Positions 62,545-64,000 of a stretch of 64,000 bases of DNA are shown piece by piece. The stretch is from Kluyvera sp047971185 (GTDB lineage Bacteria > Pseudomonadota > Gammaproteobacteria > Enterobacterales > Enterobacteriaceae), in the NCBI RefSeq assembly GCF_047971185.1, contig NZ_JBKDZH010000042.1, positions 87,634 to 151,633 of the forward strand. The letters run 5' to 3'. The notes under the pieces are model-generated. The model saw only the letters and a list, made by a program, of their open reading frames with translations, was not told the DNA's origin and ran no database searches. The translations under genes and the position numbers were made by a program. Numbering within the stretch: position 1 is the stretch's first letter; every line of letters starts with the position of its first letter.

Positions 62545-62560
62545 GCTGAAGCGTTTCAGT
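62545..62560. promoter_or_regulatory. Cra (FruR) site upstream of epd
   Basis: GCTGAAGCGTTTCAGT fits the Cra palindrome TGAA-CG-TTCA. It is 121 bases before the epd ATG and agrees with Cra control of the epd-pgk-fba operon in E. coli. Confidence 0.65.
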
Positions 62561-62680
62561 TGACGAATTGTTCGACATTTAACCAATCAGTCACGGTTTG
62601 TGGCGGGTAAGGTTTCCCTGAACGAGCGGCTGCATTACTCTGTTGGCCACTTTGCTTCGGGATGACCTTGCAGGAGACCT

Positions 62681-63709
62681 ATGAGCGTACGCGTAGCTAT
62701 TAATGGCTTCGGTCGCATTGGCCGTAATGTGGTTCGTGCTTTGTATGAATCCGGACGCCGTGCGGAGATCACCGTGGTCGCCATCAACGAACTGGCAGAT
62801 GCCGCTGGCATCGCGCATTTGTTGAAGTATGACACCAGCCACGGGCGCTTTGCCTGGGATGTTCGCCAGGAGCGCGAGCAGCTGTTTGTCGGCGATGACG
62901 CCATCCGTCTTCTGCACGAACGTTCTATTGAAGCGCTACCCTGGCGCGAGCTGTCGGTCGATGTTGTCCTCGACTGCACCGGCGTATACGGCAACCGTGA
63001 AGACGGTGAAGCGCATATCGCCGCTGGCGCGAAGAAGGTGCTCTTTTCACATCCTGGCAGCAACGATCTCGACGCCACCGTCGTTTATGGGGTCAACCAG
63101 CACGAACTGCGTGCGGAGCACCGCATTGTTTCCAACGCCTCCTGTACCACGAACTGCATCATTCCCGTCATCAAATTGTTGGATGATGCCTACGGCATAG
63201 AGTCCGGTACGGTCACGACCATTCATTCTGCGATGCACGACCAGCAGGTGATTGACGCCTATCATCCGGATTTACGCCGTACGCGTGCGGCAAGTCAGTC
63301 GATCATTCCGGTAGATACTAAACTTGCTGCGGGCATTGCCCGTATTTTCCCGCAGTTTAGCGACCGTTTTGAGGCGATTGCGGTGCGCGTGCCCACTATT
63401 AACGTGACGGCCATTGACCTGAGCGTGACGGTGAAAAAACCTGTAAAAGCAAGTGAAGTCAACCAGTTGCTGCAAAAAGCAGCACAGGGTGCATTTCATG
63501 GTATAGTTGACTATACGGAATTACCGTTGGTCTCAACTGATTTTAACCACGATCCGCACAGTGCCATTGTCGATGGTACTCAGACGCGGGTCAGTGGGGC
63601 GCATCTGATCAAAACGCTGGTCTGGTGTGATAACGAATGGGGCTTTGCTAACCGAATGCTCGACACCACGTTAGCAATGGCCGCTATTGGTTTCAGGCTC
63701 GACGCTTGA
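62681..63709 (+). CDS. epd: Erythrose-4-phosphate dehydrogenase Epd
   Basis: A GAPDH-family NAD enzyme that oxidises erythrose 4-phosphate to 4-phosphoerythronate for pyridoxal phosphate synthesis. 342 residues (E. coli 339). NAD motif INGFGRIGRN; catalytic Cys in SNASCTTNCI with the following His in TIHSAMHDQQ. The ATG has GGAGA upstream. The stop codon lies in a perfect 8-bp hairpin (63699-63716). It is first in the operon with pgk. Confidence 0.97.
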   Translation: MSVRVAINGFGRIGRNVVRALYESGRRAEITVVAINELADAAGIAHLLKYDTSHGRFAWDVRQEREQLFVGDDAIRLLHERSIEALPWRELSVDVVLDCTGVYGNREDGEAHIAAGAKKVLFSHPGSNDLDATVVYGVNQHELRAEHRIVSNASCTTNCIIPVIKLLDDAYGIESGTVTTIHSAMHDQQVIDAYHPDLRRTRAASQSIIPVDTKLAAGIARIFPQFSDRFEAIAVRVPTINVTAIDLSVTVKKPVKASEVNQLLQKAAQGAFHGIVDYTELPLVSTDFNHDPHSAIVDGTQTRVSGAHLIKTLVWCDNEWGFANRMLDTTLAMAAIGFRLDA

Positions 63710-63716
63710 GCGTCGA
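63699..63716 (+). promoter_or_regulatory. Hairpin over the epd stop codon
   Basis: TCGACGCT and AGCGTCGA are perfect arms with a 2-base loop; the epd TGA is within the structure. It may be a processing or stability element between epd and pgk. The tight loop makes its use uncertain. Confidence 0.3.
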
Positions 63717-63748
63717 CAAAACTTTAAGTATCAACGAGAGGATTCACC

Positions 63749-64000
63749 ATGTCTGTAATTAAGATGACCGATCTGGATCTGGCTGGTAAACGCGTTTTCA
63801 TCCGTGCGGATCTGAACGTACCGGTTAAAGATGGCAAAGTGACCAGCGACGCGCGTATCCGCGCCTCCCTGCCGACCATCGAACTGGCGCTGACACAGGG
63901 TGCTAAAGTAATGGTTACTTCTCACCTGGGTCGTCCGACCGAAGGCGAGTCCAACGAAGAATTCTCTCTGTTGCCGGTTGTTAATTACCTGAAAGTCAAA
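63749..64000 (+). CDS. pgk: Phosphoglycerate kinase (N-terminal part, runs off window)
   Basis: 84 codons seen, starting MSVIKMTDLDLAGKRVFIRA and including LNVPVKDGKVTSDARIRASL and SHLGRPTEGE, the substrate-binding N-terminal domain of Pgk (transfers phosphate from 1,3-bisphosphoglycerate to ADP). GAGAGG precedes the ATG. It is 39 bases after epd in the usual epd-pgk order. Confidence 0.97.
   Translation, partial: MSVIKMTDLDLAGKRVFIRADLNVPVKDGKVTSDARIRASLPTIELALTQGAKVMVTSHLGRPTEGESNEEFSLLPVVNYLKVK

Larger units (their letters stand above)
62120..62680. other. Divergent promoter region PTS operon / epd
   Basis: 561 bases, AT-rich on the PTS side. It has a perfect 9-bp inverted repeat before the PTS gene, a Cra-type site and a weak CRP-like site before epd. 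Two short reading frames (62254-62476) are not convincing. Confidence 0.55.

Overview
The window is chromosomal DNA of a GC-rich member of the Enterobacteriaceae. The backbone has the same genes, order and strands as the E. coli 66-minute region: yqgA-speC-nupG-mltC-yggX-mutY-trmB-yggL-yggN-yggM, then hemW-rdgB-yggU-yggT-yggS, yggR, yqgF-yqgE-gshB-rsmE-endA-sprT-galP-metK-yqgB-speA, speB, loiP-tktA and epd-pgk. Protein lengths match the E. coli proteins almost residue for residue. A Klebsiella/Raoultella-like genus is my best inference, from GC richness, the metabolic cargo and the short inverted GC-rich repeats; I cannot assign a species. I saw no tRNA, rRNA, insertion sequence, prophage or CRISPR array.

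The backbone carries polyamine synthesis (speC, speA, speB, with metK providing the SAM used for spermidine), DNA repair and nucleotide sanitation (mutY, rdgB), tRNA/rRNA modification (trmB, rsmE), glutathione synthesis (gshB), envelope and protease functions (mltC, loiP), galactose uptake (galP), and central carbon enzymes (tktA, epd, pgk).

Accessory blocks sit in the backbone junctions. (1) 10.5-13.3 kb: a three-gene TRAP transporter between yggM and hemW. (2) 18.4-19.1 kb: a CsgD-like LuxR regulator behind a 0.5 kb AT-rich region. (3) 29.3-34.4 kb: a pectin oligomer module (oligogalacturonate lyase, orphan TogB-like binding protein, TIM-barrel isomerase, and an unrecognised 524-residue protein transcribed divergently) that separates speA from speB. 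(4) 35.5-51.2 kb: the most interesting block, an aromatic-compound catabolic island with a three-component Rieske dioxygenase, dihydrodiol-type dehydrogenase, BphC-like extradiol dioxygenase, ring-cleavage-product hydrolase, cupin, second SDR, aspartate-dehydrogenase-like enzyme, aldehyde dehydrogenase, ThDP enzyme, two MFS carriers, an OprD-type porin and an IclR regulator. (5) 54.7-62.1 kb: a PTS EIICB permease with a PHP metallohydrolase, a DUF5054/GH38-like protein and a GH38 alpha-mannosidase.

In the aromatic island the logic can be read partly from the sequence. Porin and MFS carriers import an aromatic acid. The Rieske oxygenase with its ferredoxin and FAD reductase hydroxylates it, SDR1 rearomatises it, the extradiol enzyme opens the ring and the alpha/beta hydrolase cuts the product. 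The ThDP/aldehyde dehydrogenase/AspDH-like trio is not the usual hydratase-aldolase lower pathway, and the substrate is unknown. Three copies of a 16-bp palindrome (GTTTCA-N4-TGAAAC) lie in the divergent promoter region; one is just downstream of a good sigma70 promoter. They are probably operators for the IclR protein encoded inside the operon.
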